Shown in pieces: positions 36,483 to 44,569 of a stretch of 48,772 nt of DNA. Made by a program: the position numbers and the translations under genes. The DNA comes from a virus: IMG/VR virus record IMGVR_UViG_3300043436_000835, positions 1 through 48,772 of that record. One strand, given 5' to 3'. The first letter of the stretch is position 1. Each line of letters opens with the position of its first letter. The notes under the pieces were generated by a model that searched no databases, was not told the origin of the DNA, and was given only the letters and a program-made list of their open reading frames with translations.

Positions 36483-37012
36483 GGAACTTGCTTATCCTGC
36501 AGACTGGCTACGTAAGAGAAGAAATTATCTCCAGGGTAGCGTGAGATATGGCTTTCGTGATTATAGCGGCGGACCTTGGCCCGTCCCAACTCAACAAGTC
36601 GTGATTCGATAGTGAGTGTAATTGCGGAGTTATCTGGTCCGTCATCAATTCGCATCGTGTTCATCTTGCCAGAGAACATCTCAATAACATCAGCCGAGCT
36701 AACTTCCCCAAGCATAATTCTGCACAGACGTCTTTGGTAGGGCTCCTGAAGTGCAGCAGATACGATAGAGTCGTTCAATCCACTGATTGTGATCGTAGCT
36801 GACTTAGCTGAGAGATCAGCAATTTCCTCCATCTCAGATATCTGAATCAGAGACCCACCACCGACATACGTGCTTGTCCCAATAGTTCTCTCACCAATAC
36901 CTGTCCAAAAGCGAACAGGAGCTGTGTCAAACATCATCTCAATAGCGTAGTATGGGCGAGCTACCGTTTGCGTAAGAGCAGCCAAAAGACCAGCAGGAAT
37001 TGATCTAGCCAT
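36461..37012 (-). CDS. DUF2163-like minor tail protein (183 aa)
   Basis: The opening MARSIPAGLLAALTQTVARP and the segment FDTAPVRFWTGIGERTIGTS, followed by GSLIQISEMEEIADLSAKSA and GLNDSIVSAALQEPYQRR, agree with DUF2163-type tail proteins that precede the tail peptidase in gene transfer agents and roseophages. The C-terminus ends in YVASLQDKQVPWG, also typical (a 'dxxf..v....dk.i.WG' form). It joins the tail tube end and the tip. A TGATG junction couples it to the upstream gene. Confidence 0.78.
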   Translation of the reverse strand: MARSIPAGLLAALTQTVARPYYAIEMMFDTAPVRFWTGIGERTIGTSTYVGGGSLIQISEMEEIADLSAKSATITISGLNDSIVSAALQEPYQRRLCRIMLGEVSSADVIEMFSGKMNTMRIDDGPDNSAITLTIESRLVELGRAKVRRYNHESHISRYPGDNFFSYVASLQDKQVPWGRKQS

Positions 37013-37599
37013 CAGACAACCTCCATGCAGTCGAATGTGATACCATAGGAAGAAATCTGATCAATCTGCCACGTGGCGACACTACTCGAAAGCCTCCAGA
37101 GACCAACGGTATTGAGTGTTGTTGCTGCAACCGCTGTTCGATCTTTACGGAGTGCAGGCCAGATTTCTAAAGTTCCCGCGTTTGTCTTATCTACGAGAAC
37201 TTTGTGGAGAGTTGCGTCAGAGGCTGTTCCTATCTGAATATAGTCGCCAGCGAGGAGTGTTCCTGTCATCGCTACAGTTACAGAGCTTTGCCCCGTAGTT
37301 CCAGTTACAGTCAACGACGTTACAGTTCCTCTCGGTGCCGCAGCATTTGGATCACCCATCAAGAACGTTCCAACCCTACCGTGGAGTGACAAGAGAAATG
37401 CAACCCATGCCTCAGCTAGATCACGCTTGACTGGTGGTATACTCACAGACGCAGTCCACATCTCCCCAGCGTACTGGAGAACTTGCCCTTGCGCATACGT
37501 AAAAGGCGACATCGTTAGAACGTCCACATTATTGGCTGAGATCGTAATCTGACTCATGCCAATCGTGGTCGGAAGTGTTAGTGGGTACGAGATAGCCAT
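37012..37599 (-). CDS. Distal tail-like protein (195 aa)
   Basis: The start MAISYPLTLPTTIGMSQITI, followed by TMSPFTYAQGQVLQYAGEMW and VKRDLAEAWVAFLLSLHGRVGTFLMGDPNA (given in pieces), is a pattern that follows the tape measure in many phages of alphaproteobacteria. It takes the place of gp12 in gene transfer agents, and I expect it to form the ring at the tail end. Later parts are beta-rich. The precise family name is not certain. Confidence 0.7.
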   Translation of the reverse strand: MAISYPLTLPTTIGMSQITISANNVDVLTMSPFTYAQGQVLQYAGEMWTASVSIPPVKRDLAEAWVAFLLSLHGRVGTFLMGDPNAAAPRGTVTSLTVTGTTGQSSVTVAMTGTLLAGDYIQIGTASDATLHKVLVDKTNAGTLEIWPALRKDRTAVAATTLNTVGLWRLSSSVATWQIDQISSYGITFDCMEVV

Positions 37600-37609
37600 A
37601 CTATCTTCC

Positions 37610-40600
37610 TTAACCGAATGTTGCCTTCATTGTTCCACCGCGCTTGCGGGCATCCATCACAGCCGCCGTGGTCACCTTAGAGATTTGTGGAATCATCTTG
37701 GTGATTTCACGGCGAACAGCCTCAGAGTCAGATCCAGTTACGCTGATGTTGTTTGTCACGGTGATACCACCAGTGCCGGACGCCGCCACACCGAGCTGAC
37801 CACTTGGTCCGCGCTTGAGCGGGAGGATTGCTTCTGGGCCAGCTTCACCCATGAGACCCGTGCGACCATTGGACATCGGGAACAGCGTCGGCCGCGACAC
37901 CACACCGCCATCAGCGTACGGAACCACGGATCCGTTTGAGAAAGCGTTGCCGTTCGCGCTGCCAAACAAATTGTTGATCCCACCGGACACAGCGTTCACG
38001 ATGCGCTGTACGACGATGACTCGATACAGTTCCGAAATGACCGCACGTGCCATGTCTTTGAAGGCGTCTTTTACAGACTTTGTCCCATCCACAATCGACA
38101 TCAAAGCGTCACCAACTTGGTCCCCGATGAAGTTAGACAGGCGCTCCATCTCTTGGCGTTGCTCGATAATAGCACGCTCATGCTCGAGGATGGCAATAGC
38201 GTTCTGTATCGCACCTTCCGTGTAGTCTTGGTCAGCCTTTGCAACAGCCATACGAACATCACGCTCAGACTCAGACACACCGAGAAGCTCACGCTCAAGC
38301 TCAACGCGCCGGATGAGCTCGATGAGCGGATCATCTTTGCCGCCACCACCCTTCTTATCCTCACGCTCAGCATCCCGGCGCTCTTTTACAATTGCACTGA
38401 TCTCTGTATCGAGACTTAACTCTTTTTGCTTAGAAGCAATAAAGGCATCTAGTTCTGCCTGTGCCCCGGCACGAATAGATGCCTCACCAGCCCCAAGAGC
38501 GGGGGAGAGGCGTGCGCGCTCTGTGGCAATCGTCCCGGCAAGGCCAGCTTCTGCTTCACTCTGACCAGCGCGGAGCGCTGCAAGTCTTGCTTCTTTGCCA
38601 ATATTGCTAAGGCCCAAGCTGGCGATTTGGCCCTGGATTGTGGTGATCAAGCCAACGATACCATCAAACTCAGCCTTGGCTCGAGCAGCTTCATCAGCAA
38701 AGCGAGAAGATTCATCCGTAGCTGCGACCATCTCGTCATAGCTGTCGCGCAAGATCTGTCTAAGACTATCTTCAATATCAAGTGCATTCACGCGTGCGAA
38801 GTATGCCTCACGTGCTTGCTGAGCCTTGACTGTTTCTACACCGATAGAGTCCTCACCGTAGCGGAGGATTGCTTCCTGCAACTCTGTTTGATTATGCAGA
38901 GTCGTGAGCATCTCTAGGCCCTTTGACAAATCTCTGGCACGGGCTTCAGCAATTTTTTCAAGTTCTCTTAGACGTTTTTCTTCTGCTTTAGCTGCATCTT
39001 CCGCAGCTTCCGCAGCATCTTTAGCTGCTTCTGCAGAACCATTCATTTCAGCATTGGCCTGAGCAATCAGCTTATACATGGCATCAAGCTGTAGAAGGAA
39101 AACCGCACCATCACTAATGGTTCCATCCATATCAACAAGCTGACCACTTGGGATCGCTTGTTTGATCATCTCAGACATCGTATTTGCAACAGCTTCGACA
39201 TCTCCCGCATTTGCAGCATTTGCCATACCCGTCATCATACCTTCGAATACGTCATACCCGATGTTCAGCCCTAGCTTCGCAAAGTTTTGCTGACGAGAAC
39301 CTTCAGTCAGGTTGGCGTCGATCAAAGCACCACCGGAGAGAGACGTAACAAAAGCATTTCTAATCTGTTGACCCAGTCCAGGCTCGATAAACTCTTGTTT
39401 GATTGCCTTAATTGACTTCTGAAGGTTGGACAGGAGCATGGCGCGATCAAGTTCGACGGTCGCTTCCGTAACGCCTCTGACTTGCTCAGCAAGATTACCA
39501 AATTCTTCATCAAGATCCAGATTACGGATCAAGCCAATAGAGTCGCCGTATTTCCTAACAGATGTTTCTAACTCATCCACACTGTCTTTCAAAGATGCAG
39601 CTTCACCAGATGTCAATACAAAGTAGCTCGCAACCGCCGCCATGATTGCCACGACCGCACCAGCCGCCGCACCAAAAGCACCAAACATCCCAAGAAATTG
39701 CGGAGCCTGTTGGCCGAATGCAACGATAGCGCTCGTGCCACCTTGTACCTGAACAGCAAAGTCAGCTACCTGATAACCAGCGTTCTGCACACCCCCGCGA
39801 GCCCAGCGTTGCCAGCTCGTCGCATCACGTGATAGAACCTCTCCGTTCTGGTTGACGATGTGACCCATCGCCTCAATACGGGAGTTGGTGGCTGCCATAA
39901 TCTGAGCAGCTCTGTCAGCACTTATAGCTCCTGCCTCAACACCCTGTGTCGTGACGCGAACAGCGCGATCGTAAAGTTGTTGTGCGCGTGCTGCAACCTC
40001 GACTGTAGACGTGAGGCTGTCTATCTCTGCCTTGAGTTTTCTCGTAGCTGCGGCCTGCTTTTCTTCCTCAGCACCACCAGCAGCACCCTGTTTTGCATTC
40101 ACAGCAGCAATATCTTTTGCGAGTTGAGCATCAAGACGCTTCTCAGCAGCGATTCGTTGCTCCAAGGTTAGGATACGTTTAGCTTCAGCTTGATTGAGAA
40201 CATCGATGCCAGCATCATACTTCTGCTGAGCAGCAACTAGAGGATCAAGACTTGCAGCGAGACGATCGTACGCCTCTTGGGCATTTTGGATCTCTCGGGT
40301 ATGTTCAGCTGTTGCTCTGGCAACACGCTCAATCTCAGCCGTGCGTTCAGCCTCAGACGCGGATGCCATCTTCTGTTGGAGCAAATCCATCGCACGAGCA
40401 CGCTGTTGCTCATTGATTACGTTTGCCTCAAGAGCAGAATCAAGCATCTCAATGCTGCGTGCATACTCCAACTGAGCCCTGTTCAGCGGGTTGAATGATG
40501 CGACGAGGTCCTGATACGCCCGCTCTAAGCCAGAAGCTGTGCGAACAAGGTTTTCATACTCACGAATTTCACGTTGGATGGCCCGCTCAATGGCTTCGGC

Positions 40601-40738
40601 TGCGCGAATCTCACGCTGGGCACCTTCTTCCATTGAACGGACTGCGGCATCCCTAGCACGAACAAATCGCTCGACTGCCCCACGTGCTTCGGCCTCACCC
40701 TCGGCTACAAGGATTACACCGATCTCACCCAGATCCAT
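37610..40738 (-). CDS. Tail tape-measure protein (1042 aa)
   Basis: It is the largest protein here, Ala/Glu-rich and helical at its first part (ERFVRARDAAVRSMEEGAQ, ERARAMDLLQQKMASASEAE-like coiled coil), with a hydrophobic span (FGAAAGAVVAIMAAVASYFVL). The end carries YADGGVVSRPTLFPMSNGRT and LMGEAGPEAILPLKRGPSGQ, a motif kept in lambda-like tape measures and gene transfer agent gp11. It sets tail length. The first 14 bases overlap the chaperone frame, as expected for tail chaperones before the tape measure. Confidence 0.93.
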   Translation of the reverse strand: MDLGEIGVILVAEGEAEARGAVERFVRARDAAVRSMEEGAQREIRAAEAIERAIQREIREYENLVRTASGLERAYQDLVASFNPLNRAQLEYARSIEMLDSALEANVINEQQRARAMDLLQQKMASASEAERTAEIERVARATAEHTREIQNAQEAYDRLAASLDPLVAAQQKYDAGIDVLNQAEAKRILTLEQRIAAEKRLDAQLAKDIAAVNAKQGAAGGAEEEKQAAATRKLKAEIDSLTSTVEVAARAQQLYDRAVRVTTQGVEAGAISADRAAQIMAATNSRIEAMGHIVNQNGEVLSRDATSWQRWARGGVQNAGYQVADFAVQVQGGTSAIVAFGQQAPQFLGMFGAFGAAAGAVVAIMAAVASYFVLTSGEAASLKDSVDELETSVRKYGDSIGLIRNLDLDEEFGNLAEQVRGVTEATVELDRAMLLSNLQKSIKAIKQEFIEPGLGQQIRNAFVTSLSGGALIDANLTEGSRQQNFAKLGLNIGYDVFEGMMTGMANAANAGDVEAVANTMSEMIKQAIPSGQLVDMDGTISDGAVFLLQLDAMYKLIAQANAEMNGSAEAAKDAAEAAEDAAKAEEKRLRELEKIAEARARDLSKGLEMLTTLHNQTELQEAILRYGEDSIGVETVKAQQAREAYFARVNALDIEDSLRQILRDSYDEMVAATDESSRFADEAARAKAEFDGIVGLITTIQGQIASLGLSNIGKEARLAALRAGQSEAEAGLAGTIATERARLSPALGAGEASIRAGAQAELDAFIASKQKELSLDTEISAIVKERRDAEREDKKGGGGKDDPLIELIRRVELERELLGVSESERDVRMAVAKADQDYTEGAIQNAIAILEHERAIIEQRQEMERLSNFIGDQVGDALMSIVDGTKSVKDAFKDMARAVISELYRVIVVQRIVNAVSGGINNLFGSANGNAFSNGSVVPYADGGVVSRPTLFPMSNGRTGLMGEAGPEAILPLKRGPSGQLGVAASGTGGITVTNNISVTGSDSEAVRREITKMIPQISKVTTAAVMDARKRGGTMKATFG

Positions 40739-41087
40739 CGTCAGGCTCCTCTTTCTTGCTCAGGAAAACCACGTCGAGCTTCTTTATCGTCGAGACTTCC
40801 CACGGACTAAGAGTCCACCCCGTCAGTTGGCTCCAGAAGTGTATGTCCTGGAAGCTGATGGGGTTTGGACCATTTATACCATACGACCGCCCCTGATGTA
40901 TAGACAGAAAGTGGTCCCAGACGTGTCTGGCTACGTCTGGAAAGTCAGGCAACCTAAGCTCTTCCGGTGCAACACCTGTGACCTTTTCCTCCTGCTCAAG
41001 ATGCAAGCGCAGTGGGACACCCTCAACCAGTTGGTCGAGGGCGAACCTGCGTTCAGCATAGTCTAGGAGGGTTTCGGTCAGACGCTC
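40725..41087 (-). CDS. Tail assembly chaperone T-like part, made by -1 frameshift
   Basis: The frame is open upstream to the slippery site at 41087-41093 and has no convincing own start: the first possible start is a TTG at 41006, without a ribosome site. A -1 slip adds 120 residues to the first 130 of the G-like gene (about 250 in all). The part GRSYGINGPNPISFQDIHFW, QLTGWTLSPWEVSTIKKLD is typical of the second tail chaperone, with which the tape measure is loaded. It is the second part of the G/GT pair of lambda-like phages. Confidence 0.82.
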   Translation of the reverse strand, partial: ERLTETLLDYAERRFALDQLVEGVPLRLHLEQEEKVTGVAPEELRLPDFPDVARHVWDHFLSIHQGRSYGINGPNPISFQDIHFWSQLTGWTLSPWEVSTIKKLDVVFLSKKEEPDDGSG

Positions 41088-41476
41088 AAAAAAGCTTGAG
41101 TGTCCTCCATTTCGATTTCAATATTCTCTCGCATCCACGGAAAACGCTGGAAGATGCTGCGAACATTGGATGGAGTGCATTCTGGAACGCTTCCATCCAA
41201 CTGGATGTTCCAAGAATCAACACACCCAACAGTGAGGTCAAGGCGGTCAGCAAGGATTTCTTCTGCCGTCAACTTCATCTTGCCACCGCGCTCAGCGCGC
41301 TTGAGGCGGGCATTCTGCTGATTCTGCTGAATTTCGCGGTAACGCTTGCTGTACTTCCCGTGAACAGTGATGGTCATATCAGATCCATCATCATTCACCA
41401 TAGCAGTGTTGTGGACGGGATGGTAAAGCTTGACTACAGACGTGTCAGACTTAACCTCAAGCGAATTCAAATCCAT
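41078..41476 (-). CDS. Tail assembly chaperone G-like (132 aa)
   Basis: The ATG at 41476 has an AGGAG about ten bases upstream. It codes for a helical protein (KYSKRYREIQQNQQNARLKR, then FQRFPWMRENIEIEMEDTQA, each a fragment) of the right size and position for the first tail chaperone, between the tail tube gene and the tape measure. Its last codons contain the slippery site T TTT TTG. Some ribosomes shift and make the longer fusion with the frame 40725-41087; the others end at 41078. Confidence 0.82.
   Translation of the reverse strand: MDLNSLEVKSDTSVVKLYHPVHNTAMVNDDGSDMTITVHGKYSKRYREIQQNQQNARLKRAERGGKMKLTAEEILADRLDLTVGCVDSWNIQLDGSVPECTPSNVRSIFQRFPWMRENIEIEMEDTQAFLSV
41087..41093 (-). promoter_or_regulatory. 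Programmed -1 frameshift slippery site T TTT TTG
   Basis: On the minus strand the heptamer T TTT TTG lies in the zero frame as GCT TTT TTG AGC GTC TGA, just before the stop of the chaperone G-like gene. A slip of one base back leads into GAG CGT CTG ACC and an open frame to the T-like part with no stop. This is the classic X XXY YYZ form. The position at the G/T junction is exactly where tail-chaperone frameshifts occur. Confidence 0.85.
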
Positions 41477-41496
41477 ATTTTTTCTCCTGTCGGGCT

Positions 41497-41540
41497 GTCG
41501 GGGGTGGGGCGGGAGGCTCCCCGACAAAACCTCCCACCCC
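41497..41540 (-). promoter_or_regulatory. Overlapping alternative hairpins before the tail chaperones
   Basis: GGGGCGGGAGG (41506-41516) can pair with CCTCCCACCCC (41530-41540), 11 pairs with one G-U on the transcript. The overlapping GTCGGGG (41497-41503) can instead pair with CCCCGAC (41519-41525). The two cannot form together. They lie in the 84-base gap after the tail-tube gene and just before the chaperone ribosome site. No T-run follows the first, so attenuation or message protection fits better than full termination. Confidence 0.6.
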
Positions 41541-41560
41541 TATTATCCACCGGGGGTGGA

Positions 41561-42475
41561 TTACGCTGCGTAGGTGCGAACAATCTTAAGGTTCGTAGCC
41601 TCGGCATCGTTATACTCCGCAATGAACGGAAGCGTGATAACCCGGCCCTGCGGGTTCGCAACGGGAACGGCTGCTCCGTTGTACTTCACGCTCGGGAACA
41701 CAAATTGCAGAGAGTTGGCACCCGTACCATCGTCAACAGTGACTGCGATGGAAGACGTGGTCTCGTTCAGGAACTTGTCGATGAGCGTTTTGTTCTGGTA
41801 ACGCACAGTCATGGTGCCCGTGATCACAGCGTTGCCGAAGTCTACAGCCGCTGAGAGCGGAGTACCAATGACCGGAACGTTGGCGCGGGAGTTGTCGACC
41901 GTGAAATCAAGAGAAGTCACGATACCAAGCGACGAACCACCCTCAAGCATAGCCCCAAAGCTGTCATACGGCTCGTAACCTACATCAGCAGTCGGTGCAG
42001 TGCCCGATGCTGACGTAGTCAGCTGCGTCATGTCACGACCAAGCATATTGAAGGTTGCCTGCACCATCTGATCAGGCACGATGCTGACTGACATCGAGTT
42101 AACAGTCATCCCTTTGAACGCACGGTATTGCACCATGTCAGTCGCTTGATCTTCAATAGTGAAGAACTTGTTCGTGCTGCCAACCTTAAGAACGTTGGAC
42201 GCCCACGTACTCATCAAAGCAGATTCCAAAAAGGTGTCATAGCTTCCACGGCGAAGATCAACCTCAATTGATCCAGAAGCAGTCTTCGGACCGTGGCGAG
42301 AGCTTCGTGGAATACGGTCGCCACGAATATCGTTAGCTTCCATCAGGGTTTTCTGCAGATCAAGACTGTGTGTCCGATACGGCAGCGTAATCAGGGTGGG
42401 GGTGGTTGGGGTCGTTCCGTAAGTGGATTCTACCACATAGGCGAGTCTGGCCTTGGAACCTTGAGCAACAGTCAT
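41561..42475 (-). CDS. Major tail (tube) protein (304 aa)
   Basis: The start MTVAQGSKARLAYVVESTYG and TLITLPYRTHSLDLQKTLME with RSSRHGPKTASGSIEVDLRR are the signature of phage tail tube proteins of the PF18906 type (a first strand with 'Y..E.tyGt.P', a 'G.G.i..el'). The rest is beta-rich, with an Ig-like C-terminal part (VITGTMTVRYQNKTLIDKF). It forms the tail tube. It is likely one of the most abundant proteins, in line with the attenuator-like hairpins after it. Confidence 0.88.
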   Translation of the reverse strand: MTVAQGSKARLAYVVESTYGTTPTTPTLITLPYRTHSLDLQKTLMEANDIRGDRIPRSSRHGPKTASGSIEVDLRRGSYDTFLESALMSTWASNVLKVGSTNKFFTIEDQATDMVQYRAFKGMTVNSMSVSIVPDQMVQATFNMLGRDMTQLTTSASGTAPTADVGYEPYDSFGAMLEGGSSLGIVTSLDFTVDNSRANVPVIGTPLSAAVDFGNAVITGTMTVRYQNKTLIDKFLNETTSSIAVTVDDGTGANSLQFVFPSVKYNGAAVPVANPQGRVITLPFIAEYNDAEATNLKIVRTYAA

Positions 42476-42485
42476 TTGAGTCTCC

Positions 42486-42890
42486 TCAGTTGTATGTGTA
42501 CCAGCTCACGACGACTGGAGTACAGAAGAATGGGGTGTCCAGATAACTTAGACCGACTTCGGCGTAGTCGATACGCACGATGACTCCACCGCGCGAAATA
42601 TCCGTTGTCGCGTCAAACCTTTGAAGGAGTGTGTCTGCCATCGACAAACCAGCACCCTCTCCAGCGTAGGTGGGGGTACAGACTAGAAGATTGTAGAAAC
42701 CCTCATAACGCTGCATCGGTTGAGGTCCACGAACATCGGGTCTACGCGTCCTCGGTACGAACTGAGCGCGAACAAACGTCGTATTCTCGGCCGGATCGTA
42801 TTTCATGTTAGGTGTTGCGATTGGAGGCACTCCAGACATAGTCCGCAAGTGATTCTCCAAAGCAGCCCTGATTTCATTCATCACAGTCAT
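42486..42890 (-). CDS. Tail terminator-like protein (134 aa)
   Basis: The pattern EIRAALENHLRTMSGVPPIA, PAENTTFVRAQFVPR, then YEGFYNLLVCTPTYAGEGAG and ADTLLQRFD follows the DUF4128-type tail terminators, which cap the tail tube. Its place directly before the tail tube gene, after the HK97-gp10-like gene, agrees. The start overlaps the upstream stop (ATGA). Confidence 0.8.
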   Translation of the reverse strand: MTVMNEIRAALENHLRTMSGVPPIATPNMKYDPAENTTFVRAQFVPRTRRPDVRGPQPMQRYEGFYNLLVCTPTYAGEGAGLSMADTLLQRFDATTDISRGGVIVRIDYAEVGLSYLDTPFFCTPVVVSWYTYN

Positions 42891-43336
42891 AGGCGCATCT
42901 CCGCGACCATACTGCGGATGAAGTCCTTGGTGTCTTCTCGTGCGCGCAGGTAAACAAAGCGGCCAAACATCTTGCTGTTTCCGTTTTCCACGTAACGAGC
43001 GTGAACAGCGTTGTTCGCAATGACAGCCTCACGTGCATCACCCAACGCCTCAACCTGCCCCATCATTCTGGTGCGAGCTGCGGATGAGTATTCCCCGTAA
43101 GACTGATTACCCTCTTTCCTAGCGGAAGACTCTGTGGCTTGTGACGCGGTACGACCCTGCCGAACGTTGTGAGACTCCATATACGTCCCTGTATCGACAG
43201 GACTATACTCGATCACTTTTTCGACCATATGCTGAACAGCTCGCTTGTGAAGTGTTCCCAGTGCAGAGTCGATCGCGCTCAGGGCCTTGCTGGCACTGGC
43301 TCGCCTGTCGATAACTCTGAACTGTGTCTTCAGCAT
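42887..43336 (-). CDS. HK97 gp10-like tail-completion protein (149 aa)
   Basis: The ATG at 43336 has GGAG seven bases upstream; a start at 43363 lacks one. VIEYSPVDTGTYMESHNV (a 'sP.dTG.l..s' motif), then AVHARYVENG and MVAEMRL at the end, are kept in HK97 gp10-like proteins that lie between the connector and the tail terminator. It helps complete the tail neck. Confidence 0.8.
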   Translation of the reverse strand: MLKTQFRVIDRRASASKALSAIDSALGTLHKRAVQHMVEKVIEYSPVDTGTYMESHNVRQGRTASQATESSARKEGNQSYGEYSSAARTRMMGQVEALGDAREAVIANNAVHARYVENGNSKMFGRFVYLRAREDTKDFIRSMVAEMRL

Positions 43337-43384
43337 AGCGGCACTCCTTGCGCCATCATACACGGTATCGGTGCAGAGAGCAAG

Positions 43385-43750
43385 TCATCCTTGCAGTGTG
43401 CAAACATAGACAACACCGCCGCCACGACCGATAAGGGCTTCGTGGATGCGACTGACCTTCATGTTACCACCTACCCCCGTGATAACGTCATTCGTCTCGA
43501 TTGTTGAGCAGTCAACTGGAGCAATGTAAGCTCTGCGTGATTCTGAACGAGCCAAGTCAGTAGACTCATCCTTGTCATCACGGACAAAAGCCACGCGAAC
43601 ACAGTACTCTGTTGTTGTGAAGCTACGAACGCCTGTGTCAACGTCATAGTTGCCCACAGACTTACGGACAAGTGTCAATCGTTCGCCAAAGTCGCGAATG
43701 ATTGCTCGTGCTGTATTTGCGAGTTCAGAGCGTACGCTTGAGTTCGTCAT
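43385..43750 (-). CDS. Head-closure/head-tail connector protein (121 aa)
   Basis: ARAIIRDFGERLTLVRKSVG, DVDTGVRSFTTTEYCVRVAF, then STIETNDVITGVGGNMKVSR follow the small beta-barrel head-closure proteins (SPP1 gp16-like), which have the same strand order and a 'G.n.y.v' C-terminal part. It sits between the adaptor and gp10-like genes, as usual. The gene overlaps the adaptor gene by 26 bases. Confidence 0.72.
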   Translation of the reverse strand: MTNSSVRSELANTARAIIRDFGERLTLVRKSVGNYDVDTGVRSFTTTEYCVRVAFVRDDKDESTDLARSESRRAYIAPVDCSTIETNDVITGVGGNMKVSRIHEALIGRGGGVVYVCTLQG

Positions 43751-44186
43751 TGCGGGTCTCCCGAAGCTCGTCTACGATGAACATCGACGGAACCCGATCT
43801 TCGTCGCTCTCAACAGCTCGAACCTCAGAGCGACTTAGGCCCCCGGCCGATGGCATACCGAGGCTTGCGCCACCATACTTCTTGGCCTGTTTTTCTAGAT
43901 CGATAGCTAGATCCAGGTAGTGCTTCTGGCGTTGAGAATAGCTGGCCTGCACACCCGTCTGGTCAACCGCTGTATCAACCAGACGACCATACCGCGCAGC
44001 GATAGCCCGCGATGTCATGGCAGCAGCACCGTAAATCTCATCGGCAGCCTGACTCAGAGCAAAGAGAATCTCTTCGTTCTGAATCTGCTGGTCTTCTTGG
44101 TCCACGTCACCAACGAGGTGCCGCACGGCATCCAGACGGGACGACTGGGTAGACGTTCCAGGTCTTGAGCCGTACGACCAAGCCAT
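43725..44186 (-). CDS. Head-tail adaptor-like protein (153 aa)
   Basis: The helical protein SSRLDAVRHLVGDVDQEDQQ, EEILFALSQAADEIYGAAAM, RAIAARYGRLVD matches the helical connector proteins (gp6/gp15-like) that bind the portal ring. Its tail is charged and probably loose (RVPSMFIVDELRETRNDELK). This order after the capsid genes is standard. Overlaps with the next gene are short. Confidence 0.75.
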   Translation of the reverse strand: MAWSYGSRPGTSTQSSRLDAVRHLVGDVDQEDQQIQNEEILFALSQAADEIYGAAAMTSRAIAARYGRLVDTAVDQTGVQASYSQRQKHYLDLAIDLEKQAKKYGGASLGMPSAGGLSRSEVRAVESDEDRVPSMFIVDELRETRNDELKRTL

Positions 44187-44188
44187 AA

Positions 44189-44551
44189 TCAGGCCTCCCG
44201 ATGAGCAATAATCGCCTCACGTTGTGCGATCTTTGTAGTTTTGATGGGAGCACCTTCTGCGCGAGCAATCTCCTGCAATGCTGCAAGGCTGTCGACGTTC
44301 AGGTCATCATTGGTGGTTGTGATAACCTCCGGCTCCGGAGCAGGGGGAGCGGGGGGAGGTGCTTGCTCTTCATCGGTGTGACCAACGATATTTGCATCAA
44401 ACATCTGGCTGACACGGCGCTGAGCAACCGAGAGGCGAGTCCAATCAAAGGAATCACCAACCTTGAAGTGACGACCCGCCGCGACAAAGTCGCGGCGAGC
44501 CACCAGAGGTTTCTTGGGGTCAAAGGTTCGTTCGACGAGTCGTCGGGCCAT
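44189..44551 (-). CDS. Small head protein with a Pro-rich linker (120 aa)
   Basis: Residues 1-60 read as a small beta/alpha part (RTFDPKKPLVARRDFVAAGR, HFKVGDSFDWTRLSVAQRR). A Pro/Ala linker (QAPPPAPPAPEPE) is followed by a helix pair with LNVDSLAALQEIARAEG, like the SAP/HeH or 'Rho N-terminal' type helix pair found in phage head proteins. It may bind nucleic acid or the capsid wall. It lies between the major capsid and connector genes. Confidence 0.65.
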   Translation of the reverse strand: MARRLVERTFDPKKPLVARRDFVAAGRHFKVGDSFDWTRLSVAQRRVSQMFDANIVGHTDEEQAPPPAPPAPEPEVITTTNDDLNVDSLAALQEIARAEGAPIKTTKIAQREAIIAHREA

Positions 44552-44569
44552 TCGTCAGTCCTCCATCCC

